A stretch of 64,000 nt of DNA, from the NCBI RefSeq assembly GCF_010725485.1, contig NZ_AP022598.1:1-64000 (forward strand), in the 5' to 3' direction. The DNA comes from Mycolicibacterium parafortuitum (lineage in GTDB: Bacteria > Actinomycetota > Actinomycetes > Mycobacteriales > Mycobacteriaceae). Position 1 is the stretch's first letter, and every line of letters starts with the position of its first letter. The notes beneath the pieces are model-generated. The model was not told where the DNA came from. It worked only from the letters and a program-made list of their open reading frames with translations, and did no database searches. Shown piece by piece: positions 8,401 through 17,823 of this stretch. Made by a program: the position numbers and the translations under genes.

Positions 8401-11400
8401 GTGGGTCAGCGACGCGTGGAATGAGCACCTCACTCGCGCGTTCGCGGTACATCCGGACGGGCGGATCACCGTACTCAGCAGCACTCCGAGCACGCTGATC
8501 GTTTTGACGCCGTACGCGTCCCAGTTCGACTGGAATTACGACTACACCGTCGACCAAGAGACAGGGGCCGTCAGCGGCGAGGTCTACGTTCTGAATCCGG
8601 GCGGACACTTGACCTTCGAGTTGACCTCACCGCCATCGTCGGCGCTCGGCACGTTAACACTCGATCCGGCAACGGGATCGTGGGTGTTTGTCCCCACCGC
8701 TGAAGCCGTCGCCGCGGCGACCTACGGCACGTACGACCCATCCTTCGAATTCGAGAGCTTCGTCGACTTCGTCATCACCGCCTCTGACGGCACTCAGATC
8801 GAGGCCAGTGCACCGATCGTCGCGGCCGACGGCTACACCGTCGATGTCATCGAGGAAGTGGGCGGCGCGCCTACCGCCCTGGCAGTAGGGTCTGACGGGC
8901 GGATCTACGTGGTTAACCATGGCAGCAATTCGATCACCGTCGTCAGCGCCGGCGGACAGATAGTCGACTCAATCGAGCTTAATTTCAGGCCCGTCGGTAT
9001 CGCGAGTTCACCCTTTGGGTTCCTCGTCGTGACCAACGGAGTCGACAACACGCTCACTTTGATCAACCATGCCTACGGCAATGCGATTTCCAGCCTTCCG
9101 TTGGCTGCCGTCACTGGCGGGTTGGGCGCTGTAGCGACTGGCTATGCGGGGATCGTCGTGGTCGCCAGCGAAGAGACGGATACCGTAGCGGTCCTAAGCT
9201 CATTCACCAACCCAGTGCTGAGTATTGACGTGCCGAACCCGACAGGTGTCGCTGTGGGTGCGGACGATGAAATTTACATCGTCGGAACTGACGACGAGGG
9301 CGCGGGATATCTCCGGGTGTACGACGTCGACGGTAACCTGGTGACTTTCACGCTGCTCGGCGGCGCTCCTTCTGGTATCGCGTTTGGTCCCAACGGCAAA
9401 CTGTATGTCAGCGACCAAAGCGGCGTCCCCCGCGATGTGGCCATCGTGTTTCCCGACGGCTGGGTCGACCACACGCTCGAACTCGGTGTTCACGGCTCGG
9501 GCATTACCGTGGCCCCGGATGGACGGGTCTACATCGCCGACACCGAGACCGGTACCCTGACGGTGCTGACCCCACCTGACGCTCCTCCGGTGACGACGCC
9601 TGTGGGGGCCGTCTCTACGTTCGACGCCAAAGAGGTGACCAACCTTTACGGCATCGCTGTGACACCGGATGGGCGCATCATGGTCACAGGCTTCGACGCC
9701 GAGCTCAAGCCCATCCTGGGTGCACTTGAGGCCAATGGCACGGTCACGAAACTCTCTGACGTATCGGGTATGCCAGTCGGCATCGAGGTGGGTCCCGACG
9801 GTCGTATCCACGTCACCGACTTCCAGACGGGGACGGTGACGGCCTACGATCCGGCAGCCGGCTACGCGGCCGAAATTGTCGCCACGATTCCCGGCGCTAC
9901 GGGGCTGGCGTTTGACGACGCCGGCAACCTGTACGTCACCGGTAACGACGTCACCACCAGCGGGACACCCTCTGCAGGCTTGCTACACATCATCAGCCCC
10001 GATGGAAGCACTGAAACCGTTGCGCTGCCCGGCTTATCGTACGACGTACAGGTAGCCCCAGACGGCCGCGTGTTCGTTACCTACCTCTTGCTGCCAACAG
10101 GTGCGACCGCCCAAGGGGGTGGTGGCGTCCTGGTTCTCAATTCCGACGGCACCATCACTGACCTCGAATTGCCGCCGGGCACCACCCCCGCCGGCGTCGC
10201 CATCGGTCCCGACGGCACGCTGTTCATCACCAGCCCGCCCCTGAGTCCCGGGTCCGGAGGAGGGACACTTGTCGTCCGCTACCCCAATGGGATCACGCGC
10301 GCAGTCGAATTGGGCCGCCAACCATTCGGGCTGGACTTCGACAACGAGGGCCGACTCCTCATCACCGATTTGCTGTCCCACACCATCACGGTGCTCAATC
10401 CCATCTACGACCCAGTCAACGAGCACGCACCCGCGGTGTCAGACGATCCCGACTCCCACTCCACCAGCAGCAGCGGAGTCGTCAGCGGTGCAGTGATCGG
10501 CGCAGACGCTGATGGCGACCTTCTCACCTATTCCGTGTTCTCGGATGCGGATCCGACCGTTGGTGCCGTTGTCGTAAATCCCCTCACTGGCGGATGGCAA
10601 TTCACCCCCACGGCGCAGGCTCAGCTCGACGCATGGGAGATGCGAAACAACGACCCGAATGGCGATCAACTGTCAGTGACGTTCTCCATCGGAGTAACTG
10701 ACGGTCAGTTGAGTGACGCCGTCGCCATCACTGTGAACATCCTTCCGGGAACGCAACCAGCGGCTCAAGATCCCGCGTTCACCATCATAGAAACCAATCC
10801 CCGCTCGGGATTCGTCACAGGGCGCATCAACGTCGTCGATGCGGATGGCGACATTCTCACCTATCAGTTGGAAAACGGCAGTGACAGTCTCTACGTCTAC
10901 CTGCGGTATGACACAGGCGAATGGCAGTTCTGGCCCTCGGCGGAACTGCGCAACGCCGCGTCAGGCACCCCCGGAGACGACGAATACGCGTTTGTCGTCA
11001 ATGTCACCGACGGCGCGACCACGGTACCCGTCACCGTCACGGTCCCGGTATTCGCGAATTCCGCGCCCATAGCTGCTGATCCCGCCTTCACAATCACGTC
11101 AACGACGGATTCGACGGGCCGTGTCGAGGGATTGCTGAATGTCACCGATGATGACGGTGATCCACTGACCTATTCAATCGGTTGGCTCGACAGCTCGATC
11201 GGCACCATCGAGGTCGACTACCACAGCGGCGCTTGGGTATTCACACCGACGGCGCAGGCACGCTACAACGCGTGGGCAGATGCTGCCGCCGCGACCGCCT
11301 CATTCAGCATTCGGGCGACTGACAGCTGGGCGAGTACCGACGTCACCGTCGTGGTCGACATCGTGCCCGGACTGGAACCGTCTGTGCTGCAACAACTCGC

Positions 11401-14197
11401 CGCCAACGGTGACGTGCTTGTCAGCGAAAACGAGGATGGAACTGTTCGAGCTATCCACGGCCCGTTCGTGCCGAAGACGGTTTCGAACGCTGCGGATGCA
11501 GCTGAGGTATTCAAATATGTCGCGACCCTCTTGGGGTCGTACGCTGACTTCGCGATTGCAGACGCCATTTCCACGCAACAGGTTATTGGCGCCGACGACC
11601 TGACGACGGAGCACTTCTATCGGCTTCGGCCGAAGGTCGACGGTATCACCGCTCTGAGTAGTTCGGTCACGCTCGTTGTCCGCGGAGACGGCATTGTCAC
11701 CGGACTCTTCAGTAGTTATGCCGCGGGGCTCAACGACATTGATTCGACGCCTTCGGCCGATCTTGCCACCCCCGAATCTGCCGTCGCGGTGGCAAAAGAG
11801 CACCTTCGGAGCCAGATCTCGTCCTCTGCAGAAGAAGAGGTCATCGAGGCATTTCTCAACTCGGTGAGCTTCGAGGCGATACTCGCCGTCTACGACCTCG
11901 AACCCCAGTCTTCCCCTCGCCTGGTTTGGAAGGTGACCGCCACAAGCCAACTGACTGCCGTCGATGCAGACACCGAGTACATTCCGGCAGATGGCGAAGA
12001 GATAATTGTCATTCCCTCCGTCAACACGACCTATTTTGTCAATGCCAATGGCGCGGATGTGGGCGTAATTCTTGACGAATTCTCCTCTGTCGGAAGCGCG
12101 ACTGTCACCACCGAGACCGCCAAAGATCTATTCGGCATAGTGCGAACATTCAATGCGAGCCAATCCGGATCAACGCTTTCGCTGGTTGACGCGTCAAAGA
12201 ACCTGACGATCTATATACTCACCTATCGACAGGAGACCCTACCGGGTGGCGCGAAGGTGCTTTACCAATCATATAAGCTTGCATCGCGCGAGAATGGATC
12301 ATGGAATCCGGAGGCCGTTTCCGCGCATTACAGTCTGACGCAGGTATACAACTTTTACCGCGATAAAGTCCAGCACAAGGGAATCGACGGCGCTGGCACT
12401 GTCGAGATCCCGGTATACGTCAATGGCAAGGACGACAGCAGCTACTGGAACGGCAGTTGGTTCGAATTTTCGGGAAAGATGCTCACAGCGCGTGCCGTTG
12501 ATGTTGTCGCCCACGAATACACGCACGCGGTAATCCAATACATCATTCTTGATAAAGATTCGCAGGGCGTCGGGCTGGGCTACCAAGGCGAAAGTGGGGC
12601 GTTGAATGAAGCTTACAGCGATATTCTCGGTAGCTTGATCGAAGGAAAATCCAGGACAGACCCCGGTCGTTGGCTGATCAGGGAGGACTCGCGAAAGACA
12701 ATTCGCGACTTGAGCGACCCGTCGAGACCTGAATACGCGGTTCCTGGTCTAGGAAATCCTCGTCACGATTACAGCGATCGTTATCTTCTCGGGCCGGGCG
12801 AAAAGTACTCAGAGGGAAATGACTGGGGCGGCGTCCACGTCAACAGCACAATCATGGGTCATGCCTTCTACCGGATGATCATGGATCCTTCGGAGGGCTC
12901 GTGGCGTGGTTCGGGCCGCACCACCAACGTCACAGACAAGGAGTGGGCGCAGGTCTTCTACAACTCTCTCTACCGGCTGCCGAGTTCGGCAACTTTCGTG
13001 GATGCGCGTTCCGCCATTATCAGTTCGGCCAAGGTGAAAGGCTTCACCGAACGAGAGATCCAAGCAATTCAAGATGCCTTCGACCACGTCGGTGTGTACG
13101 CCACAAGTTATAAGTACGGCTCCTACGAGTCGATCGACCTGGGGTCAGCTCCATACGATCTCGCATTCGGCGCCGAAAACGGCCGCGCATACGTGGCCAT
13201 GGGAGACGGAACCCTGAAGATAGTGGATACGGCAGAGCTCAGCGCTTCCGGCCATGCTGGCTATACGCCAATCTCGATCAATCTCGGTGGCACGCCAGGT
13301 GGCATTGCAGTGGCTTCCGACGGCTGGCTCGCACTTGTGACGAATCCGTCGAAAAACGAAGTGGCGGTTGTCGACACCAAGGTAATCGAGACTATTCCAG
13401 TGGACAGTCCCGGGACGATCGCAGTCAGCAGCAACGGTTTGATCGCCTTCGTCACCAACACGCAACGCGATGTGATGACGGTTGTCGACCTAACGACGGG
13501 CATCAACCCAGCAACCGTCGAGATTCCGCTGTGCGCCGGATGCAATTACCAGGGCGATGTTGCGCTCAACGCTGACGGAACTCTCGGCTTCATTACTCAC
13601 CCGAGCTCCAACACGGTGTCCGTCATCCGATACAACGGAATCAACCATCTCCCAGAAGTCAGGACTGTGGCGATCGCAAGCCCGTATTCCATTGCGTCTA
13701 GTGCCGACGGCTCTGTTGCCGTCGTGTACAGCTCTACAGGACGGGTTTCAGTGATCGACGCTTCTGGCCCCGAGCCGACGGTGACCGTGGTACCGGAATA
13801 TTTCAGCTCCTACACCAGCACGGGGTTCATCGCTCTGAGCGCCGACGGCAAGCGGGCATTCGTCACCAATCACAGCGGGTCCAATTCGGTAGTCGCGATC
13901 GATACTTCAGATCCGGTGAACCCCCGGGTGCTCTGGCGAAACAGCCTGAACGACCTGCCGCATTCAGTTGCGACTACGTCCGCCGGCACCCGCGCATATG
14001 TGGTGGCGCACGATCATTTCTGGGTCCTCGATACCAGGTCCGGAAGAGTAAAAGCGATTGCGGCGAACATGCCGTCGGAAATCACTTACAACAGTGCGAG
14101 TGACTATCAGCAGGTGGCTGTAAGGGGCAACGGCAACGTGGTCATCGCGACCTCAGTCAACGGTGACTTCGTGGTATTGAACGGCTCCGCGTTCTGA
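5438..14197 (+). CDS. Giant exported Ig-repeat/beta-propeller protein with an M4 (thermolysin-like) metallopeptidase domain
   Basis: 2919 residues. Residues 1-29 are a Sec signal peptide (AxA-type end at SWA). Then come an acidic/Ala-rich linker (30-150), a Pro-rich segment with FVRREIQRTFF (near 265), four cadherin/Ig-like tandem repeats (about 285-665, each with NDxDPxxDTL and FTYTVSDG motifs), a VCBS-like unit (670-770), NHL-type propeller repeats (780-1025, 1130-1655) separated by further VCBS-like units (1028-1125, 1660-1980), and a propeptide-like FTP/PepSY region (about 1985-2190). The catalytic domain follows (about 2230-2555): zinc motif H2359-E-Y-T-H2363, third ligand E2391 in NEAYSD, and H2467 in DWGGVHVNS, matching thermolysin H142/H146/E166/H231, with eight extra residues between the second and third ligands. 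A YVTN-like propeller ends the protein (2560-2919). Probably a secreted or wall-attached protease; substrate unknown. Confidence 0.88.
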   Translation: MGYSKYIGRVGALALALGIGTAVATPSWAESPGSDAESASADGTSPGKPARAYPGPANTTSSSSAAEAENATETTDTEVMEEDPEVNDDSAAAAEDDAEAAAEDEGEIVDEVVLEINDEPNQLPAEEGIDSPSAPNEDAYSPTFGDSTRTVVRQSPTKPSKPQIDPELEAPAETGAPDPEPTTAQSVSRSVTSTARHATSATPAEAPSGTPAPAPLVQQPQTPVGLILGGPAAFLDIAAKALDMLFNPSPSVPGDPPLLLGVLAFVRREIQRTFFNTSPEAIADVATTYEGVPARITVLGNDVDPNIGDVLTITDYTQAVNGVVSLNADGSFAYTPKAGFSGTDMFTYTVSDEASAWHSHGLVSALRGHTSTTTVSVTVVAAPANESPSATDDSTTTTEDTSVVIDVKANDTDPDEDTLVLTATTAPQHGTVAVLDGKVTYTPTANYHGTDTFTYTVSDGEAADTATVTVTITPVNDAPVAVNDSVIVPGNSGATAINVLGNDTDVDTADSLTVTVLSIPTKGGTATINADKTIAYTPATGFSGTETFTYTVSDGTATAVGTVSVIVTPVIPVNIPPVAVNDSYTMPTGATSATVNVVSNDTDPDGDTLTVSDVTGATHGTTTFTGGTITYTPTPGYAGTETLTYTITDGKATDTATLTITVPAVSPVNQAPVVGQPAYEYTTHAGSGIISGTVDVTDEDGDPLAYTVSGLPDAEIGALAIDPATGVWQFKPTNQARFDAWRNPGEVIASFSLTVSDGLASVTVNIEASIAPAFDFDYDRPGTDVDDAKSVVVLGSDGSLYLDNADGLTVVNPDGSPGASILLGFRPTDAALGKDGRLYLTDPLTDSIAVLNPETGTVSPFASSPSASGLAFDSDGRLFVTSLEDRTITIIDLDGSAADVIQLDAIPTDVAVGADGTIYVAEIADDRNSVRLTIRNADGSVAAVLYDEISAPLGSYAGRLGLAIGPNGGIYLADSNQGTLTAFTPDGQWVSDAWNEHLTRAFAVHPDGRITVLSSTPSTLIVLTPYASQFDWNYDYTVDQETGAVSGEVYVLNPGGHLTFELTSPPSSALGTLTLDPATGSWVFVPTAEAVAAATYGTYDPSFEFESFVDFVITASDGTQIEASAPIVAADGYTVDVIEEVGGAPTALAVGSDGRIYVVNHGSNSITVVSAGGQIVDSIELNFRPVGIASSPFGFLVVTNGVDNTLTLINHAYGNAISSLPLAAVTGGLGAVATGYAGIVVVASEETDTVAVLSSFTNPVLSIDVPNPTGVAVGADDEIYIVGTDDEGAGYLRVYDVDGNLVTFTLLGGAPSGIAFGPNGKLYVSDQSGVPRDVAIVFPDGWVDHTLELGVHGSGITVAPDGRVYIADTETGTLTVLTPPDAPPVTTPVGAVSTFDAKEVTNLYGIAVTPDGRIMVTGFDAELKPILGALEANGTVTKLSDVSGMPVGIEVGPDGRIHVTDFQTGTVTAYDPAAGYAAEIVATIPGATGLAFDDAGNLYVTGNDVTTSGTPSAGLLHIISPDGSTETVALPGLSYDVQVAPDGRVFVTYLLLPTGATAQGGGGVLVLNSDGTITDLELPPGTTPAGVAIGPDGTLFITSPPLSPGSGGGTLVVRYPNGITRAVELGRQPFGLDFDNEGRLLITDLLSHTITVLNPIYDPVNEHAPAVSDDPDSHSTSSSGVVSGAVIGADADGDLLTYSVFSDADPTVGAVVVNPLTGGWQFTPTAQAQLDAWEMRNNDPNGDQLSVTFSIGVTDGQLSDAVAITVNILPGTQPAAQDPAFTIIETNPRSGFVTGRINVVDADGDILTYQLENGSDSLYVYLRYDTGEWQFWPSAELRNAASGTPGDDEYAFVVNVTDGATTVPVTVTVPVFANSAPIAADPAFTITSTTDSTGRVEGLLNVTDDDGDPLTYSIGWLDSSIGTIEVDYHSGAWVFTPTAQARYNAWADAAAATASFSIRATDSWASTDVTVVVDIVPGLEPSVLQQLAANGDVLVSENEDGTVRAIHGPFVPKTVSNAADAAEVFKYVATLLGSYADFAIADAISTQQVIGADDLTTEHFYRLRPKVDGITALSSSVTLVVRGDGIVTGLFSSYAAGLNDIDSTPSADLATPESAVAVAKEHLRSQISSSAEEEVIEAFLNSVSFEAILAVYDLEPQSSPRLVWKVTATSQLTAVDADTEYIPADGEEIIVIPSVNTTYFVNANGADVGVILDEFSSVGSATVTTETAKDLFGIVRTFNASQSGSTLSLVDASKNLTIYILTYRQETLPGGAKVLYQSYKLASRENGSWNPEAVSAHYSLTQVYNFYRDKVQHKGIDGAGTVEIPVYVNGKDDSSYWNGSWFEFSGKMLTARAVDVVAHEYTHAVIQYIILDKDSQGVGLGYQGESGALNEAYSDILGSLIEGKSRTDPGRWLIREDSRKTIRDLSDPSRPEYAVPGLGNPRHDYSDRYLLGPGEKYSEGNDWGGVHVNSTIMGHAFYRMIMDPSEGSWRGSGRTTNVTDKEWAQVFYNSLYRLPSSATFVDARSAIISSAKVKGFTEREIQAIQDAFDHVGVYATSYKYGSYESIDLGSAPYDLAFGAENGRAYVAMGDGTLKIVDTAELSASGHAGYTPISINLGGTPGGIAVASDGWLALVTNPSKNEVAVVDTKVIETIPVDSPGTIAVSSNGLIAFVTNTQRDVMTVVDLTTGINPATVEIPLCAGCNYQGDVALNADGTLGFITHPSSNTVSVIRYNGINHLPEVRTVAIASPYSIASSADGSVAVVYSSTGRVSVIDASGPEPTVTVVPEYFSSYTSTGFIALSADGKRAFVTNHSGSNSVVAIDTSDPVNPRVLWRNSLNDLPHSVATTSAGTRAYVVAHDHFWVLDTRSGRVKAIAANMPSEITYNSASDYQQVAVRGNGNVVIATSVNGDFVVLNGSAF

Positions 14198-14203
14198 CCT
14201 ACT

Positions 14204-14266
14204 ACGCGAGAGTGCACTCACGGTAGCCGAAGCCGCTCAGCAGCTACCGGGAGTGCACTCTCGCGA
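14204..14266. terminator. Long inverted repeat between convergent genes
   Basis: A 24-base arm starting at 14204 pairs with 14243-14266 at 22 of 24 positions (CGCGAGAGTGCACTC against GAGTGCACTCTCGCG, continued by GGTAGC/GCTACC), leaving a loop of about 15 bases. It lies between the stops of the giant gene and the leftward aldehyde dehydrogenase, so it can act as a bidirectional terminator. The outer arm resembles the repeat at 1811. Confidence 0.65.
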
Positions 14267-14311
14267 GACCCCGACGTGTCGCTGTGCAAACACGCGCGCC
14301 CCCGACGCCCC

Positions 14312-15787
14312 CTAGCGCTTGGTGAAAATCGTCCTGTGCCAATCCTTGTCGACCACGCCGGTGATGTCGCTCATCACATGCTTGATCGACAGGTACTCCT
14401 CCAACGAGTACTGGCTCATGTCCTTGCCGAAGCCAGAGGCGCCGAAACCGCCGTGCGGCATCTCCGAGATGATCGGGATGTGGTCGTTGATCCACACACA
14501 GCCGGCGTGGATCTCGCGTGAAGCCCGTTGCGCGCGATACACATCCCGTGTCCACGCCGACGCCGCCAACCCATACGCCGTATCGTTCGCCTGCCGCAAA
14601 GCATCGTCGTCGTCGGTGAACGACCGCACCGTCAGTACCGGACCGAAGATCTCGTCGCGCCAAACCTCCGACGTCTCAGCCACATCCGCGATCAGCGTCG
14701 GCCGGTAGAACGACCCCGGCCCGTCCGGCGCAACACCGCCGGTCACCACACGCCCGCCCTCCCCCGGCGCGCGCTCCACCATCCCGGCCACCTTCGCCCG
14801 GTGCGCCTGCGAGATCAGCGGACCGAGATCGGTGTCCGGATCGGCAGGGTCGCCGATCACCACCTTTAACATCACCTCGGCCACCCCGGCCACGAAGTCG
14901 TCGTACAACGACTCCGCGACGATCGCACGGGTCGCCGCCGTGCAGTCCTGACCCGTGTTGATCAACGCCCCGGCCACCGCGCCCTGGATCGCCGCGTCCA
15001 GGTCCGCGTCGTCGAACACCACGAACGGCGCCTTACCACCGAGCTCCAACTGCGTGCGGTGCCCGTGCGCAGCCGCGGCCAGCATCACCCGCCGCCCCAC
15101 CGGCGTCGACCCGGTGAACGTCACCATGTCGACGTCGGCATGCCCGGCCAGCGCGGCACCGACGTCGGCACCCGAGCCGGTCACCACGTTCAGCACCCCG
15201 TCGGGCAGACCGGCCTCCGACGCCAGCCGCGCCAGCGTCAACGTCGTCAGCGGCGTGATCTCGGCTGGCTTGATCACCACCGAACACCCCGCCGCCAACG
15301 CCGGGATCACCTTCCACACCGCCATCTGCAGCGGGTAGTTCCACGGCGTGATCGTCGCAACCACCCCAACGGCCTCGCGCCGGATCGACGACGTGTGATC
15401 GGCCGAGTACTCCGCGCTCGCCTTGCCCTCCAGGTGCCGGGCCGCGCCGGCGAAGAAGTCGATGTTGTCCACGCTGCCGGGTACGTCGAACTCGGTCGCC
15501 AGCCGCACCGGCTTGCCGGTCTGGCTGACCTCCTCGGCCACCAGCTCCGAGGTCGCGTCGTCGGCGAGTTTCGCCAGTTTGGCCAGCACCGCCGAGCGCT
15601 CCGCCGGGGTCGCCCGCTTCCACCCGGGCAGGGCCGCGCGCGCTGACGCGACGGCCCGGTCCACGTCACCCGGCTGTGCCAGCGCGAACTCGGCGACGGC
15701 TTCGCCGGTCGCGGGGTTGATCACGGTGTGCTGGGCGCCGCCGGTCTTCACCAGGGCGCCGTCGATCCAGCTGCTTGCGACAGTCAT
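14312..15787 (-). CDS. Gamma-aminobutyraldehyde dehydrogenase-like aldehyde dehydrogenase
   Basis: 491-residue NAD(P)-dependent aldehyde dehydrogenase, normal family length. Visible residues: N150 in TPWNYP, the Rossmann-type FTGSTPVG (about 224-231), the general base E248 in LELGGKAP and the catalytic nucleophile C282 in GQDCTA. Overall it resembles gamma-aminobutyraldehyde/betaine-type dehydrogenases (PatD/PuuC-like), which oxidise omega-aminoaldehydes formed from diamines. The divergent Lrp-aminotransferase pair starts 122 bases away and would supply such an aldehyde, so a diamine or omega-amino acid breakdown unit is likely. The exact substrate is an inference. ATG start at 15787. Confidence 0.88.
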   Translation of the reverse strand: MTVASSWIDGALVKTGGAQHTVINPATGEAVAEFALAQPGDVDRAVASARAALPGWKRATPAERSAVLAKLAKLADDATSELVAEEVSQTGKPVRLATEFDVPGSVDNIDFFAGAARHLEGKASAEYSADHTSSIRREAVGVVATITPWNYPLQMAVWKVIPALAAGCSVVIKPAEITPLTTLTLARLASEAGLPDGVLNVVTGSGADVGAALAGHADVDMVTFTGSTPVGRRVMLAAAAHGHRTQLELGGKAPFVVFDDADLDAAIQGAVAGALINTGQDCTAATRAIVAESLYDDFVAGVAEVMLKVVIGDPADPDTDLGPLISQAHRAKVAGMVERAPGEGGRVVTGGVAPDGPGSFYRPTLIADVAETSEVWRDEIFGPVLTVRSFTDDDDALRQANDTAYGLAASAWTRDVYRAQRASREIHAGCVWINDHIPIISEMPHGGFGASGFGKDMSQYSLEEYLSIKHVMSDITGVVDKDWHRTIFTKR

Positions 15788-15909
15788 GCGCCAAACCTAT
15801 CGCGCCTCGCCGCCGGAGGCTACGCATTACGTCAGCGTCAACCGCCTCGAACAAGTGATTTCGGCGTGATGGTTGCCTGCCACGACGGATTCCGTGCACA
15901 ATCTCTGGC

Positions 15910-16431
15910 ATGGCCAACCCCGGGTTACCGCATGCCGTCGGACCCGTCTCCTTCCGTGTCAACGAGTCCCGCCCGGGCGCCGCGTTCCAGCTCGACGAAC
16001 TGTCGAAGGCGATCATCGAGAAGCTTCAGCAGGACGGTCGCCGCTCCTACGCCGGTATCGGCAAGGCCGTGGGGCTGTCAGAGGCCGCGGTGCGCCAACG
16101 CGTCCAGCGCATGGTCGACGCCGGGGTGATGCAGATCGTCGCCGTCACCGATCCGATGCAGCTCGGCTTCGCCCGCCAGGCGATGATCGGCATCAAATGC
16201 ACCGGCGACACCACCAAGGTCGCGCAGAAGCTCGCCGAGCTGCCGTCGGTCGACTACGTCGTGCTGACCGCGGGCTCGTTCGACGCGATCATCGAGGTTG
16301 TCTGCGAGGACGACGACAGCCTGCTCGAACTTCTCAACACCCAGATCCGCGCGCTACCGGGAGTGATATCCACCGAAACCCTTGTCTATCTGAAACTTGT
16401 TAAGCAGCAATACAATTGGGGTACACGATGA
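15910..16431 (+). CDS. Lrp/AsnC family transcriptional regulator
   Basis: 173 residues. An N-terminal extension of about 27 residues is followed by an AsnC helix-turn-helix (about 28-75, LDELSKAIIEKLQQDGRRSY through VRQRVQRMV) and a RAM ligand-binding domain (about 80-165). Lrp-type regulators bind amino acids or related amines and form octamers on DNA. It shares a four-base ATGA overlap with the aminotransferase downstream and is divergent from the aldehyde dehydrogenase; it probably controls both through the 122-base gap at 15788-15909. Confidence 0.9.
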   Translation: MANPGLPHAVGPVSFRVNESRPGAAFQLDELSKAIIEKLQQDGRRSYAGIGKAVGLSEAAVRQRVQRMVDAGVMQIVAVTDPMQLGFARQAMIGIKCTGDTTKVAQKLAELPSVDYVVLTAGSFDAIIEVVCEDDDSLLELLNTQIRALPGVISTETLVYLKLVKQQYNWGTR

Positions 16432-17816
16432 CCATCATTTCCGAAACCGATCAGACCACCGCGTCCGATCTCGGCGCCAAGGCCAACCGCCACCTGTGGG
16501 GCCACTTCGCCCGCCACGGCGCCGGCATCACTCCGCCGATCATCACCCGCGGCGAGGGCGTGCACATTTACGACGACAATGGCAAGCAGTACATCGACGG
16601 ACTCTCCGGTCTGTTCGTCGTGCAGGTCGGCCACGGCCGTAAGGAGCTCGCCGAGGCCGCCGCCAAGCAGGCCGAGCAGCTGGCGTTCTTTCCGCTGTGG
16701 TCCTACGCCACCCCGACCGCGGTCGAGCTGGCCGAGCGCATCGCCGGCTACGCCCCCGGCGACCTGAACCGGGTGTTCTTCACCACCGGCGGCGGCGAGG
16801 CCGTCGAGAGTGCCTGGAAGCTGGCCAAGCAGTACTTCAAGCTGACCGGCAAGCCGGGTAAGCACAAGGTGGTGTCCCGCTCGATCGCCTACCACGGCAC
16901 CCCGCAGGGCGCCCTGTCGATCACCGGCATCCCGGCGTTCAAGGCCCCGTTCGAGCCGCTGGTGCCGGGCGGCTTCCGCGCCCCGAACACCAACTTCTAC
17001 CGGGCCCCCGCCGAATACGCCCACGACGAGAAGGTTTTCGGCCGCTACTGCGCCGACCGCATCGCCGAGGCCATCGAGTTCGAGGGTCCCGAGACGGTCG
17101 CCGCCGTCTTCCTGGAGCCGGTGCAGAACGCCGGCGGCTGCTTCCCGCCGCCGCCCGGATACTTCGAGCGGGTCCGCGAGATCTGCGACGAGTACGACGT
17201 GCTGCTGGTCTCCGACGAGGTGATCTGCGCCTACGGCCGTATCGGATCGATGTTCGCGTGCAACGACTTCAACTACGTGCCCGACATCATCACCTGCGCC
17301 AAGGGCCTGACCTCGGGCTACTCCCCGATCGGCGCGATGGTCGCCAGTGACCGGCTCTTCGAACCGTTCAACGACGGCTCCACGGTGTTCGGTCACGGCT
17401 ACACCTTCGGCGGGCACCCGGTGTCCTCCGCGGTCGCGCTGGCCAACCTCGACATCTTCGAGCGCGAGGGCCTCAACGACCGGGTCAAGCAGAACGCCCC
17501 GGCGTTCCGCGCGACGCTGGAGCAGCTGCTGGACCTGCCGATCGTCGGCGACGTCCGCGGTGAGGGCTACTTCTACGGCATCGAGCTGGTCAAGGACAAG
17601 ACCACCAAGGAGACGTTCAACGACGAGGAGTCCGAGCGGTTGCTGCGCGGGTTCCTGACCCCTGCGCTGTGGGACGCCGGCCTGTACTGCCGCGCCGACG
17701 ACCGTGGCGACCCAGTCGTGCAGCTGGCCCCGCCGCTGATCAGCGGGCAGGCCGAGTTCGACGCGATCTACGACATCCTGCGCAACGTGCTCACCGAGGC
17801 CAGCGCACGGATGTAG
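16428..17816 (+). CDS. Class III PLP-dependent aminotransferase (Rv3329-like)
   Basis: 462 residues, usual length for class III omega-aminotransferases. The PLP lysine is K292 in CAKGLTSGYSPIG, with D263 in SDEVICAYGR holding the pyridine nitrogen and GGGEAVESAW (121-130) for phosphate binding. It corresponds to M. tuberculosis Rv3329. It should transfer an amino group from an omega-amino acid or diamine to pyruvate or 2-oxoglutarate; with the neighbouring aminoaldehyde dehydrogenase this makes a two-step amine catabolic route. The start is ATG 16428, overlapping the Lrp stop (ATGA), which indicates translational coupling; the TTG at 16416 is less likely. Confidence 0.9.
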   Translation: MTIISETDQTTASDLGAKANRHLWGHFARHGAGITPPIITRGEGVHIYDDNGKQYIDGLSGLFVVQVGHGRKELAEAAAKQAEQLAFFPLWSYATPTAVELAERIAGYAPGDLNRVFFTTGGGEAVESAWKLAKQYFKLTGKPGKHKVVSRSIAYHGTPQGALSITGIPAFKAPFEPLVPGGFRAPNTNFYRAPAEYAHDEKVFGRYCADRIAEAIEFEGPETVAAVFLEPVQNAGGCFPPPPGYFERVREICDEYDVLLVSDEVICAYGRIGSMFACNDFNYVPDIITCAKGLTSGYSPIGAMVASDRLFEPFNDGSTVFGHGYTFGGHPVSSAVALANLDIFEREGLNDRVKQNAPAFRATLEQLLDLPIVGDVRGEGYFYGIELVKDKTTKETFNDEESERLLRGFLTPALWDAGLYCRADDRGDPVVQLAPPLISGQAEFDAIYDILRNVLTEASARM

Positions 17817-17823
17817 CGCCTTT

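Noticed and set aside
5438..14197. PE_PGRS or mycobacterial PPE protein
   Set aside because: There is no PE/PPE N-terminal domain or GGX repeats; it has a Sec signal and Ig/propeller repeats.
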